Shown here one piece after another: positions 9,999 through 21,230 of a stretch of DNA of 64,000 nucleotides. The notes under the pieces are model-generated. The model saw nothing but the letters and a program-made list of their open reading frames with translations, did no database searches and had not been told where the DNA came from. The stretch covers positions 1,054,001 to 1,118,000 of the forward strand of contig CM073196.1 of NCBI GenBank assembly GCA_037042915.1, given 5' to 3'. A program made the translations under genes and the position numbers. Source of the DNA: Auricularia sp. M13 (taxonomy: Eukaryota; Basidiomycota; Agaricomycetes; Auriculariales; Auriculariaceae). Positions within the stretch are counted from its first letter, which is position 1. Every line of letters starts with the position of its first letter.

Positions 9999-12389
9999 AT
10001 GACGCCTAGCAGTCACTCTGGCAGGGCTGAGGCTCTACCAGCTCAGTCTGATGCTTCTGTACCGTCTACTCCCCGCCGGCTGGGTCGCATTTTTTCGGCC
10101 ATTCAGTCACCATCCAAAGTTCTCTTCAACATTCTAAATGTTGGAACCCCTGTTTCTGCAGCTCCAGAGCCCTCGTCTACAGCTTCCAAGCTGCCTGGTG
10201 ATGTGTTTTTTGCGCCACAGTCTCTACCGGCACCCGTCACTCCAACACCGGGCCCTTTTGTGCTCCAGACTCCTGCTGCACGTCCAGATCTTCGTGCTAC
10301 AGTTGAGGATTGGGATGACGCCGCGTCTGTCCGCCGTTTTGCTGCAGACCCAGATGCAGAACTGCCTTGCCTTCCAAACGACCAGGATTACGAGTCCGAT
10401 GGTGACCCTCAGGATCACATTCCACCCGAGTCCGTCTCCGCCGCTACACACGACGATCTTCGACCGGGTGTTTTGCGCGAGGCTCCTAGTCTGGATGCTG
10501 CTAAGCTTGCTCTGGAGGATATCCGGTCACGATTTCGGAAGAAGCGTGTCAATCACCGCGGCTATGTGTACTACGACATGGATCCATTTGTACGCGCCCG
10601 TCTTGAAGGCATGAGGTCCCTGCTCAACTTCTACACCGACGACCGCTCTGCCACTTGTGGACACTGGGCAGCCTCCTCGCTGCAGGCTGCCGTTAGCATG
10701 GACCGAGGTCACTTCTGTGCGAGGCAGCTGCGGCGTATGGTCCGTGCTTACATATTGGACCGTTCGGTGCTGCCGTTAAATCCATATGGTGCATGGAGAA
10801 CTGCCATGCTTTGTGACCAGGATCTTGCAAGCGACATTACCCTTCACTTGCAAGAGCTTGGTAGCAGCAACATCTCCGCTCAGAAGCTCGTCGACTTTGT
10901 TACTCGTTCGGACATCCGCGAGAAGCATGGCATAACCAAGCCCATTTCTCTTTCGACTGCACGCCGCTGGCTCCGTACACTTGGCTACCGTTATCGCTAC
11001 GAGGGACGTGGGCAGTATACCGATGGCCACGAACGCGACGATGTTGTCTTTTATCGCCAGAGCGTTTATATTCCAGGACTGCAAGAGGTCAGACATTCAT
11101 GTTCAAGTCCATGAGAATTATCACTAATCAGTTCCAGTACCTCCCACGCACGGTCGAGTATGACAATAATGGCAACGAGGTCCATCCTCAGACGCGAACA
11201 GCTGCGCAAGGACGGCGAGTTGTAATCTGGTACCACGATGAGTCCATTTTTACGCTCATGACCGGCGCAAAAGCACGTTATATTTGCACTGCCAATACAG
11301 TTTCTAACTCTCAATTTCAGGAACTGGTACCACAAGGACGCTGCCCCCAAGCCTTATAAGAAGGGTGAGGGTGCGTCGTTGATGATAGCAGATTTTGTTT
11401 CTGCCGACTTCGGCTGGCTACGCTCTCCCGACGGCGAGGAGTCAGCTCGCGAGGTCTTTCGTCCGGGTGCCAATCGCGACGGGTACTTTACCAACGACGA
11501 CATTGTCAAACAGGCAGAACATGCAGCTCATATCGCCACCACCCACTACCCGGACTTCGAACACGTTTTTGTCTACGACAACGCGACGACCCATCGGAAG
11601 CGCCCTGATGATGCTCTCTCTGCTCGCCGCATGCCAAAGGGCCCATCCGAGTCCTGGGGAGCAGAGCGCACTGTTGTTGACCCAGTCAGCAAACGCCCCA
11701 TTCGTGCCGCCAACACAAAATCCTACGTCAAGGAGAAGATCCGCATGGCCGATACTGTCAATCCCCACTCCGGTGACGTACAATCACTCTATTTTCCTGA
11801 TGACGACCCCGAGTACCCTGGCTGGTTCAAGGGAATGGCGCAAATTCTCATTGAACGTGGCTTTGAGGAGTCGCTATTTGCTCGGGGCGGTCGTCTGAAG
11901 GCAGAGTGTGAGGGCTTTCGCTGCGCAGACCTCACTGCCGACTGCTGCACGCGTCGCATCCTCTACAACCAGCAGGACTTTGCTAATGTCCCATCCATCC
12001 TCGAGATCCGCATGCAGGAGCTTGGGATTGCAGTGCTCTTCCTCCCCAAGTTCCACTGCGAGTTGAATCCCATCGAGCAGTGCTGGGGTACGCCAAGCGG
12101 GTATATCGGCTCAACCCCGAGAGTTCAAAGGAGGAGCACCTTCTGGCTAATGCAGTCCGGGCTGTGGATGAGGTACCTCTTGATTCCATGCGCCGGTGAG
12201 TAGTATTTCTTAGCCAGATTGTGCTGATGCTAAGCCGCTGCTAGCTTCTTCAACCGGGCACACCGCTTCATGGACGCATATGCCTCAGGACTTGATGGCA
12301 GGCAGTCAGCATGGGCCTGCAGAAAGTATAGGGGTCATAGAATGATTCCCAGTAGCATTATGAAGGAGTTAGACAAGGCTGGTCTCTAA
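9999..12389 (+). pseudogene. DDE transposase of copy B (frame-broken catalytic part)
   Basis: Same protein as in copy A. Here the N-terminal exon (MTPSSHSGRAEALPAQ..., to VYIPGLQE) is open, and an intron (GTCAGA...ATCAG) leads to FQYLPRTVEYDNNG. The catalytic part is broken by one-base shorter homopolymers after WYHDESIF (T run near 11249, A run near 11272) and in the G run before the YAKR motif (near 12087). Each copy thus keeps what the other has lost, and every lesion I noted lies in a homopolymer. The stop after the last exon is at 12387-12389. If the homopolymer calls are wrong, both copies may be intact. Confidence 0.75.
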
Positions 12390-12614
12390 TTGTAGCTCAT
12401 TCTTCCAGTGTTTTGGGGTCTTGTCCCTGAGATTTTCCCCAATCACCCTGAATCCGGGTATACAGATAGCCAGGATACATTCAGAATTAATGTTGGCGAC
12501 AGATTTTGTAGTAATGCTTTGGTTCAGATGCTCCCATATGAACAACAGTTTTCAATGACACATTACTTCCCAAAAAGGGCATGTCACGTCACATGTGACA
12601 GCGTCGGATGACTG

Positions 12615-12632
12615 TACATGATTGCTACCTTA
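12615..12632 (-). repeat. Right border unit, inverted
   Basis: TACATGATTGCTACCTTA is the exact complement of the palindrome centre and of the left border unit plus TA. Confidence 0.85.
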
Positions 12633-12767
12633 TATGATCTGCAAGTGCACGCGGCAATCCGGAGCGGGAACAATTTCGACCTTGTCATCCAGCCACCACC
12701 TCGTCCTGCACACGAACGTGCAACAGTGGCCTTCGTCTGGCCCTCCCATTATACGGGATGCTCACTG

Positions 12768-14194
12768 ATGGTTGCTGCTCTCAACGACGATGTCCTGGAG
12801 GCCATTGTCCACTACGTGAGCCGAAGCACACTGCCAGCAGTGTGTCTGGCCTCCCGCTCGCTCGAACACATCGGCCGCCGGCAGCTGTATGAACACATAT
12901 GTGTTCGCGCAGAACAGGCCTTTGCTCTGTTCTACACCTTCATTTACGCACGCCCTGCTGTGGGACGCCTCGTCAGGTCCTATACGGAGCTGACCTCTCT
13001 CAATAACGTGGTCATTCCAGCTTGGTCCGTCGAACGTTTCCGCATGCTCTCGCAAGCATTGGTCACTATGACTAATGCCCGACATCTGCGGCTGCGGACG
13101 CCTGTGCGCGACATCATTTCAGCAGGAAGGAGCGAGGACTTCTCACACGCGATTTCTGGCATGCGGGCTCTCACGGTGCTCATGTTGCACTCGGTTCCTG
13201 GCGCTTGTGGAACTTTGTTCTCGGGCATCTCGCACAGTCATGTCCTCACGTGCATCGCCGTGCAAGGGCTGGCAAACGAGAACGACGGCCCGCCGGAGGG
13301 TCTCGCGGACTTGCTTCGAGCGTGCAGGCACTCGCTCACGCGGGTTCGGCTGAGCACCATGGATCTTTCCCAAGTGTTGCTGCTCGAGGACGAGGTCGAA
13401 TCCGTTTGGCCGAATGTCGTGCTGCTCGATATTGCCTTTTGCACCGCAGACGCCCGCCTGGCGCGCGCTTTTCCGAGCTTGAGGACGCTGATCGCGCGCG
13501 ACAGCACCATGCCCGTAGCTGGCCTGCTGTGCGCGCCTGGCGCATGGCCGCACCTACACACCCTCGATCTCTCCCACGACTTCGATGTCCTCGAGGACGC
13601 CGAACTGCCCACACCGCGCGTGCTTGACACGTTTCGCGTGCTCGAAGGCCGCGATGTGATGTTCGCCGGGCCGCATTACGAGCACCTGCAGGACGTGCTC
13701 TCTGTCGTCGTCTGCGAGGCGCTGCGCCATTTGACTGTGTTCGCTATGCCCTGGACCACGCGCGTGGCGCAGAAGTTGGCCGCCATGTGTTTCCGCCTGG
13801 AGTCGCTGTCCATCCACTATGATGGTGTACATGCTATGTGCTTGCGCGTGAGTCCTTTCCGCTTTGGAAACTCATTCAATGATAAGACTAACCCAGTGCC
13901 CGTACATAGAACCTTTCAGACGGCCTTCACGCCTTGAAGAAGCTCCGTCGCTTTGCGATAATTTACCGCAACCAGCGTAATTTCTCGGCGGACCACGAGG
14001 CGATATCGATGGAGGTCTACCACCTTGGCTGCAGAGTCGTGCCAAGTCTCCGCGAAGTCCGCTTGATCTCTTGGTCACGCGACGCGCCGCATTGCCTCAA
14101 CTGGCTTTGGCATCGGAAACATGACGCGTGCGCACATTGGGCGTTCAAGTCTCTTCCGTATGAATACGTCGAAGAAGACGTCTGGCTTGATTGA
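12768..14194 (+). CDS. F-box protein with leucine-rich C-terminal region
   Basis: Basidiomycete-type F-box protein, expected to link substrates to an SCF ubiquitin ligase through Skp1. I chose the ATG at 12768, which puts the F-box at the N-terminus (LNDDVLEAIVHYVSRSTLPAVCLASRSL); an in-frame ATG about 150 nt upstream would run back toward the transposon border. The rest is a loose series of leucine-rich segments (LRTLIARDSTMPVAGLL, HLHTLDLSHDFDVLED). Two exons: 12768-13847 and 13910-14194, joined at CLR|NLSDGLHALKKLRRF. It starts only about 150 bp beyond the transposon, so its promoter may be partly replaced by the insertion. Such F-box families are large and fast-evolving; the substrate is unknown. 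Confidence 0.72.
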
Positions 14195-14483
14195 GAATAC
14201 TGTCCTGATTTCGGGAAACTGCTGAGTTATTCATCAATGCTTCGCTTCGCCAGCAGAATACTTTTGTCGATTGCCAGCCGACGAATCCGGTCCTATGAAT
14301 CATTTACGCTGTTGGAAGCGCTTGCAATGGCCATGTGAGTGGCGCGGCATTGTAACCAAAATGTGTTTACCGGAGCTTACGAGCCTATAGTTCATTTAGT
14401 TCCCTTTATAGGAATGCCGTTGGTCATGTATTATCTGCGTATGCGTAGACTGGGTACTGCTTATAGACATCTTCAGTGGATGT

Positions 14484-15816
14484 TCACGCGCCGTAGATCT
14501 TGGGAGCCAAATCCGCCAATGTGTCGCGAACCACATCGCTCAGAGACGCGAACGACCAGCCCAGTGCTTCTTCGGCATTCTGGTACTTATGGCCATGGGG
14601 CGGCCTGAATTCGGCGTCTCCAGATGGGAGTGAGATTGACTTGGGGACCTCGAATGGCAAACGCGGGCGCTCCGCCTCAGGGAGGGACCAATAGGTTTGA
14701 TCTTCCAACGACGATCAGCACTGAGACTAGCGCACGAGTGACGCTCATGCACTCACATAAGTCGCTGTACGTAACTTCCGAACTTGCTACGAGGATGAGA
14801 CGGCTGCTGTGGCCGAGTGCTTCGCGGGCGTGCGCGGCAACGTGGGCGCGTGCAACATCGCGGATATGGATGAAGGAACTTGGCTTGTGGACGTCGTGAC
14901 TCGGAATCGGGCTATCTCCAGCTCGATTAGTATAACGCATGGCTTCTTCAGGAGCAGCAAATCTATTCCACAGGAGTTTCGGCGTGTCGGGGACCTGCTC
15001 CAAAGAGGATATCTAGGGGTAGGTGAAGTGACGCCGGACATTAGCAGTGTCTTGTAGAGGATGAGAGTGATGTATCGTACCGGCGTGAGCACGGGACCGT
15101 AGACCCAGGTCGGCAGGATGTGGCTTATGTCAAAGTTGGGCTTGTTCTCCTCCACCCAGCTATAGACAGCGCGTTCTGCGAGGACCTTCGAGGCAAAATA
15201 CTTGTCCCAAGGCGGTGCTTGTCCGCCAAGCTCTTCGACAATCTTCAGAGAGTGCTCGTTCCAGTCCCTGGCAGAGTACACATAGGGCGCATCGTGAGGC
15301 TCAACGATGGACGCGATGGACCCTGTAATGACAACGCGCTCGACGGTCCTGCGGCCATCAGTCAGCACTGGCGTGTCGACGTTAAAATCACAGGTATGGC
15401 AATTACCCGGCTTTGGCTGCACTCCTCAGCACGTTAAGTGTGCCTTCCACAGCGGGTCGTATTAGCAACTGAGGGTCGCCTCCCGGGGAAGCTGCGTAAT
15501 GGGAGACGCGACATGTGCTACTCCATTGACCCCACGAACTGCGGCATCTACGGCTGCAGCGTCCATGATGTCTGCGATCACATATTCAAACTTTCCCGGA
15601 AATTCCTTGTCGAATAGCGTGCGTAGGTATTCTCCCTTCTCTGGAGAACGAACGGTCCCACGAACGGAGAAACCGGATGCGAGGTATTCGCGAGCGGTGT
15701 GCGAAGCGATGAAGCCAGAGACACCTTTGAGTAAAATATGAGAGAGAGATATTGCCGCCCTGATTACTGAGCTCACCAGTTACGAGGACCGTGGCGGGGG
15801 AGACGATTGCAGGCAT
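14484..15816 (-). CDS. NAD(P)-dependent SDR reductase, copy 2 (one frame break)
   Basis: Extended SDR of the dihydroflavonol-reductase/Gre2-like type. It starts MPAIVSPATVLVTG at 15816. An intron (GTGAGC...AAAG) then joins to GVSGFIASHTAREYL, completing the TGxxGxxG nucleotide motif. The active-site motif is Y-F-A-S-K, and the SDR block FIHIRDVARAHVAAHAREAL is intact. Five or six exons; the end is DLAPKIYGA. One lesion: the C run on the coding strand (G run 15485-15488) is one base shorter than the frame needs. The sequence then reads QLPREATLSC-stop where copies 1 and 3 read LPPG. Everything after it is intact and spliceable, so a sequencing error is as likely as a pseudogene. Confidence 0.75.
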
Positions 15817-15870
15817 GTTGTCTGGTTGTTCTCACTGTAGTAGTACGATGTCGTGCACATACGGCAAGCA

Positions 15871-15878
15871 TTTATATG
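15871..15878 (-). promoter_or_regulatory. TATA-like box of SDR copy 2
   Basis: CATATAAA on the minus strand, about 55 nt upstream of the ATG at 15816. The rest of the 15817-16108 gap holds no gene. Confidence 0.4.
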
Positions 15879-16108
15879 CCAACGACTTGACGCGGAGGAG
15901 TGGATGATTGCGCGTCCGTAGCGCTCGACCACATGATAGGCGAATAGCGGGATGGCGTAGGCGGCTGTAAGGATAAGGGGAGATCCTTCGGAAAGGGCGA
16001 TGATCGTCGCACGTTTTGTCTTGGTACAACAATTTCCAGTTCCAGTGGGCCACAACTGAGAAATCTCGCCGACAATCTACTGTATCAACACGACTTGCCT
16101 AACGAGAG

Positions 16109-17376
16109 CTAAGACTGCTCGTATTCCCCGCTCATGCGTCGCCGTACCTCGCGCTCAACAGCGTCTTCCTCTTCCTCTTGCAGATCGCGAGCTGCCTGCT
16201 TGTAACGCTCTTGCAATTCCTCATTACCCAGCCCTTCAAGCTGTGGGTCGAGCTTCAGACGCAGAGGCTGGTCGATCATCTTCGCAATGTGTTCTTGCAC
16301 CAGGAGACCTGTGTAAGGGTAGATTAGCGCACGATGCTCAAGAAGGATCTCCCTCACCGATGCAGAAGAGCGCCGAGCCGTCGAAAGCGCGGTACATGTT
16401 TCGCTTCGCCTTCGGCTGGCGTACGCGCGCTCTGTCTTTAGCCCTCTTCTCCGCCTGCTCCTTGCGCGCTTGGTAGGTACCAGTGGTAATTGGACGTCCA
16501 ACTGGAAGACCAGTCTTGCGTTTTCCCTTTTGTAGTTTGCGCAACCCCTCGGGATCGGCGGTAGGTGGTGGCTGGTCCTTCTCTCCGCCGTTATCTCCCT
16601 CGTGTTCAGAAGAAGAAGAAGAGGTCGATGATTCTGAGCTAGACGTAGATATGTCTGAGGGATGGGCCGCAGGACTCGATGCGCGGGAAGTATGTTCAGA
16701 GCGGGCTGGACGTTCTTTACTCTGAGTCGGATGGTGCACATCAAAAAGCTCCCCGTCGGCGGTATAAAGCTGGCTGGCGTAATGGTGGACGTATTTCAAA
16801 AGATCCTGAGGGCAAAAAGTCAGAATGTAATCCGATACACCAACAGTGACCGCGCGCTGCACATGTGCTTGCGCGAAGAAAAAAAAAACAGAACCAACTC
16901 ACTGAAGACGGATGATACAGACGCCGCATCTCCTCGCGCTGCTTTTCCTCTTCAGTTTCAGGCTCGTCCAAGAAACTGTAGTCGGCAAAGAATGAGTGGC
17001 GCAGTCGTGCCCTGCCCTTGTGTTGCGGCTGGTCGTCGTCAGAGTAATTAAATTCGTCTTCGAAGTTCTCCTCCTCTTCGTCGTCGCTGGCTCGTTGTCG
17101 CCTGTTTTGCGGGCTAGCCGAGCGTTTACGCTTAAGATACGGCATACCGACGGCGTCGGGCGCAAGAATGTTGCCATGCCTATCCTGAATTGCAGTCGGG
17201 CGATGAAAGCGGTTGCCAACCCAGATGCTAGAGGATGGGTCCTGCGCACGCAGCCCATCCGGATGTAGGCGCAGAGATGTGAGGTCGTAGACAGAATTGA
17301 CGCGACGTGTGCTCTGCTGTGATGTTCCAGCAGAGTTCGAACGGTCAATTTGGGGCCATTTAGTACGTGAGGCCAT
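16109..17376 (-). CDS. Acidic, Ser-rich nuclear-type protein; possibly Rrn9-like
   Basis: Three exons: MASRTKWPQIDRSN... to RRLYHPSS; DLLKYVHHYASQLYTADGEL... to DGSALFCIG; then LLVQEHIAKMIDQ... to SGEYEQS. The first exon holds an acidic run (SDDEEEENFEDEFNYSDDD) and the middle a long Ser/Glu tract followed by a basic segment (ARKEQAEKRAKDRARVRQPKAKR). Two conserved-looking blocks stand out: LLKYVHHYASQLY, and NMYRAFDGSALFCIG continuing across the intron into LLVQEHI. From memory these resemble the Rrn9 domain of RNA polymerase I upstream activation factors. I hold that only loosely. The composition fits a nuclear, chromatin- or transcription-related protein. The roughly 300-bp gap to the next gene is empty. 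Confidence 0.6.
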
Positions 17377-17680
17377 GTCTAGTTATTGGATCTCGGAGTT
17401 GCAGTACACTGTTGGGAGCGGTCGAGGTGGGTGGGAGAGGCTGGAACGCGCTTTAGACTCCGACGCTCACATTCTTCCCTCAGGAAATCGCAATAGAGAA
17501 GAGCATCCAATGACCTCAACTACTCGAGAGAAGGGTGGGAAAGGCTAGGCAATCTGCATGAGAAAACACTCTTTACAAAATGCAAGGACGTGTTCGTGTG
17601 CAATATTAATACAGATACGAGTTGAGCTGAACGAAAGCACCAGACTAGCGAGATGACAAGCAGACTCCAAGTATTGAGCT

Positions 17681-20522
17681 TCAGGCTTCATTCTCCCGCC
17701 CACTCTTCAGCAGCTCTCTCAAGTTCTCGCTGATTGTCGGGAGCTGCATCCGGTCGAGCGCCTCGATCTCGAGTGGCGTCGCGGGCGTCGAGACGACGGT
17801 GCCGTCGCCGGCCGTGCTCTTCCGCCTGCGCAGCTTCGAGCGCGTGTGGTCGCGCTCGCCTGCGCGGCGGTCGATATCCGCGACGAGTTGCGCGAACGAG
17901 AGGAACAACACCTCCGCCTGAGCCAGAGTGGAGTCCAGCTCTATCGTCCCGCTCAGCTCGTTGCAGTACTTGAGGATTTCGTCGAACTAGCCGGGAGTGT
18001 GAGCAAAGATGGGCAATGAAACTTTTGGACACACCTCTACGAGGTACCGCAGTATGACGTCGCGGTGCGACTCGATGACCGCCAACGCGACAAACAGCAC
18101 GAACTGGTTGGTGTAGTAGTCCGTCCACAGCACCTCCCAGAGCCGTAGCACGTCGTCGAAACCGAACTCGCGCTTGAACGCAATCAACACCCAGCGGAAG
18201 CAGAAGAACAGATTCAATCCGTCGATCTTCTCTGTGAGCATGCAGTTTATCAGCAGTAAGGTAGAGCAGGCGAGAAGGATCGAGATGTACCTAGATGACG
18301 ATAGATCTCGGGATCCATGACTGCGATGAGTTGCTGCAGTGTGAGCAGTTGCTTCTTCATGCCACTCTGGTCGCGGGCAAAGTTTGGCTTCTGCTCGCCT
18401 AGTGAGCAAACAGATTGAACCTACACAGAAAGGACAGACCATCCGGTTCATGACCTCCACAAAGCACCAGAAGGTAAGCGCCTCATCCGCGCCCGTAGCA
18501 ACGTATATCGGAGCACACAAATCCGACATGCCTTGGACGTAGCCTAAACCAGCTTCAGTACGAGACCCAGAAGAAGCGCACCACATACCGAGCTGGGTCT
18601 CGTACATATTGTACGTGAGCAAGATGCCCGCAAGCGCCTCCACATGCTCGTTTGAAGGCGGCTGCGCCCCGATATCCTGTATGTTGGGCGAGAAGCTGGA
18701 GGCCATGCCTCCTTGAGGAGGGGACGCAAACAGCGGCTGCGTGCGATCTGTCCGTCGACAGTCGACATCGATGCGATGTCTCTCCTCGAGAATATCCTCG
18801 CGGTTGAACACCTCCTCGACGCCGCACCAAGTTGCCTTGAGTCGCGCATACTCGGCCTTCTTCTCCTCCCAGAGCCGATCGCGCGCCGCAGCGTCGACGT
18901 CCCACGGCACGACGCCGAGCAGGAACGGCCAGGCCGTCTTGCGCAGGCCGGGCGTGAGCCCGCGCCGGAAGACCTCATGGCGGAACTCGGCCCACGACAC
19001 GCGCGGCAGGCCCGAGCCGTCCTTGCGGAAGAACTTTTCCCACGCACGGCGGTCGACGGGGTGCGCGGGGTCGCGCGACGGCTTCGGCGGCGGCTGCGAC
19101 GAATGCATCGTCGAGCGCAGCAGCTCGAACACGCCGAGGTCCGAGGTCTCCTCGAGCGAGCTCGCGCTCGCGCTGACGGGCACGGCTTGTGCCTCGAGCC
19201 GCCGCGAGCGCTCGCCCTCTTCCGCGACGATCTGCGGATGACATCAATTAGAATACAGTCACAGCAGCACTTAAGACTGTACGCACCCGTGCCCAGCGTG
19301 CAAGGTATATCCTCGCGCTTTCGAACTCGCCCACACCGCCCTTCTCGACCCAAGATGACCACTCGCCCTGCGCGTTCACAAGGCTCTTCACGGGCTCGGG
19401 CAGGTGCGGGAGGATGGGCTTTGCGAGCGGGTGCGACAGAATGTTCTGCGCGGCATGGCGCGTCGCACGCGTGATGTTCGAGAAGCCAGCCATGAGCGCG
19501 GAGCGCGCCTGTGAGCCGGGTGAAGGTGGTGCAAGCGGTGCAAAGGTCTGGTGCAGGATGGAATTGCGGCGGCTGTGTCCACTGGCATGCTCTTGCTGGG
19601 GAGCACCAGAGGGAATGGACACAGACTGAGGGCGTGGGCGGCGGTGTGGAGGGACGGGAGAGGTGAGGGATAAGATACTGTCAATCGAATCATCGTTGAA
19701 TAACAGTGTGGAGTGTGTCTCGATGTCTTGTCGAGACGGGTCGACCAGGAACAATGTAGGTTGTAAGGAGGAGCGTAAGATGTTGGAATATTGTCGTAAA
19801 CGTTGCAGAAGATCTGTATATTGGTTAGCAAGCCTCATCGGCTACCCGGCAAAGGGTGACTGACCCTCGCCTCCCCAGGAATATGATGCCTGGCCCTGGT
19901 TAATGGACCTGGACTCATCATCGTGAAAGTGTAGTGTAGGAAGGTTGGAGCCGTTGATGAGGTTAACACCAACTGAACCATCTAAGATAGGATTAATTGA
20001 CGGAACCACCAGGAATCCAGGATTGCACGCACACCAGGACGACAGACTCGGTGGGTTTACGACCAAGCTGTATACCGAAGTCAGATGAACCGAGAAGGCA
20101 TAAGACTCCCCGCGTGACGGTAGATCGACAAGAACGATGTCTGAAGCGGCAGTGAGTGACGTATTGGTCAATATGGCAGCACTCAGACTCACCGTCGTCG
20201 TCGTCCGCCGGTTTCGCTTCGACTTTGGTGAATTTCTCCCATTCATCTTGGCCCTTTTCATCGAGCAGAGTCTCTGGAATCCAGGCAAGTAAGTAGGTTG
20301 GGTTGAGGCCGTCCTAGCCAGCGCAACACGTCAGCCTGGCACTTGAGCAGCAATCAAGCTGTAGCTCACGCGTTTCGTTAAAGCGACAAAGCCTGGGACG
20401 TTGTCACGAGCATAGGCGGTTGGATGCACGTAAACCTTGGACTTGGACCAGAGTAACTGGTCGAGATGTGGCGTGCGAGCCTTGCGCTCCTCTTCAGTCT
20501 CTGTACGCGTTATCGCAACCAT
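17681..20522 (-). CDS. GYP7: Rab GTPase-activating protein, Gyp7 type (TBC domain)
   Basis: GAP for Ypt/Rab GTPases, by family likely Ypt7 in vacuole fusion. The N-terminal region begins MVAITRTETEEERKAR and has LLWSKSKVYVHPTAYARDNVPGF, a hallmark of fungal Gyp7. A PH-like/linker part (DIVLVDLPSRGESYAFS) follows, then the TBC domain from about GLPRVSWAEFRHEVFRRGLTP. The arginine finger (RIDVDCRRTDR) and glutamine finger (YVQGMSDLCAP) are both present, so catalysis should be intact. The C-terminus is basic, then ENLRELLKSGRENEA. About eight exons. The start at 20522 is the first ATG ahead of the conserved KSKVYV block; an extra upstream exon cannot be excluded. Confidence 0.85.
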
Positions 20523-21230
20523 GGATTCTGTCTGGCCACAGTTCTGCTCAGCGTCGGGGAGGACAGGTGTGTGGGTGGACGTACAGAGGTTGTGGATAGG
20601 CCGTCGGATGGTCTGCCGGCGCTGCTCATGCTTTAAGCTGAGTCGGCCACCTGCGGCGCAGTTGTGTCCGCTCAAACGGGGCGCAAATCCCGGACCGAGC
20701 AGTCGGTCCCGGCCCTGACCTTTTCTTGTCCTTCTCAGTCACAATGATCACAGAATGTACGCAGAAAGTAATCGTACCTGAGAAAAGATATCACTTTGCT
20801 GTTCCTTCTCCGAACTCAAAGTCTTCCCAATTCCGCTGAACACAGTTGAAGGATACAACATCTCCCTTGCATGCCACTCTGTTCATGGAGTGCATAGATT
20901 GGGCCGTGTCACTCAATTCATGCCCATCTAACTTTGGACCTAGAGACGTTCTCTCCACCGCCCATCGGCCTTTATGACGAGAAGGTAGAGTCTTTATTTT
21001 GGGCATGGGGATAGTATGTACTGCTACAAGGCTCCGTGCGGGCCTGCAGCAGCCTGCGTGAGAAATATATATATCATATGGTTGCATCAATGCCCATGTA
21101 TGAATGAAATACAAGATTCGCTTGTAGACTGGCATGAACAGTCCGTAGCGAAGTACATGCCCAGAATATCACAACACTATGTTTCGACCAAGGAATCGGT
21201 AGCTTCCAGAAAACCACTCAAGCCTAGAAT
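20523..21230. other. Intergenic, no gene seen
   Basis: About 700 bp holding the upstream region of the Gyp7-type gene and the 3' flank of the UBR7-type gene. No frame with family signal. Confidence 0.5.

Larger units (their letters stand above)
9560..12614 (+). mobile_element. Tc1/mariner-type DNA transposon, copy B
   Basis: A 3055-bp element flanked by TA (9558-9559, 12615-12616), inverted relative to copy A and with the same termini (CAGTCATCCGACG at both ends). It carries a short basic reading frame near its 5' end and the spliced transposase gene. The border beyond it (12617-12632) is an inverted copy of the unit left of copy A, as if border plus element had been duplicated together. Confidence 0.88.
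6471..12632. repeat. 6.1-kb palindrome made of two inverted transposon copies
   Basis: The left arm (6489-9541) and right arm (9560-12614) are reverse complements almost throughout, separated by an 18-bp spacer. The outer flanks are also inverted copies of one another (TAAGGTAGCAATCATGTA at left, its complement at right). In the stretches I compared by eye, differences were almost only one-base changes in homopolymer length. This points to very recent inverted duplication or to an assembly fold-back. Confidence 0.92.
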
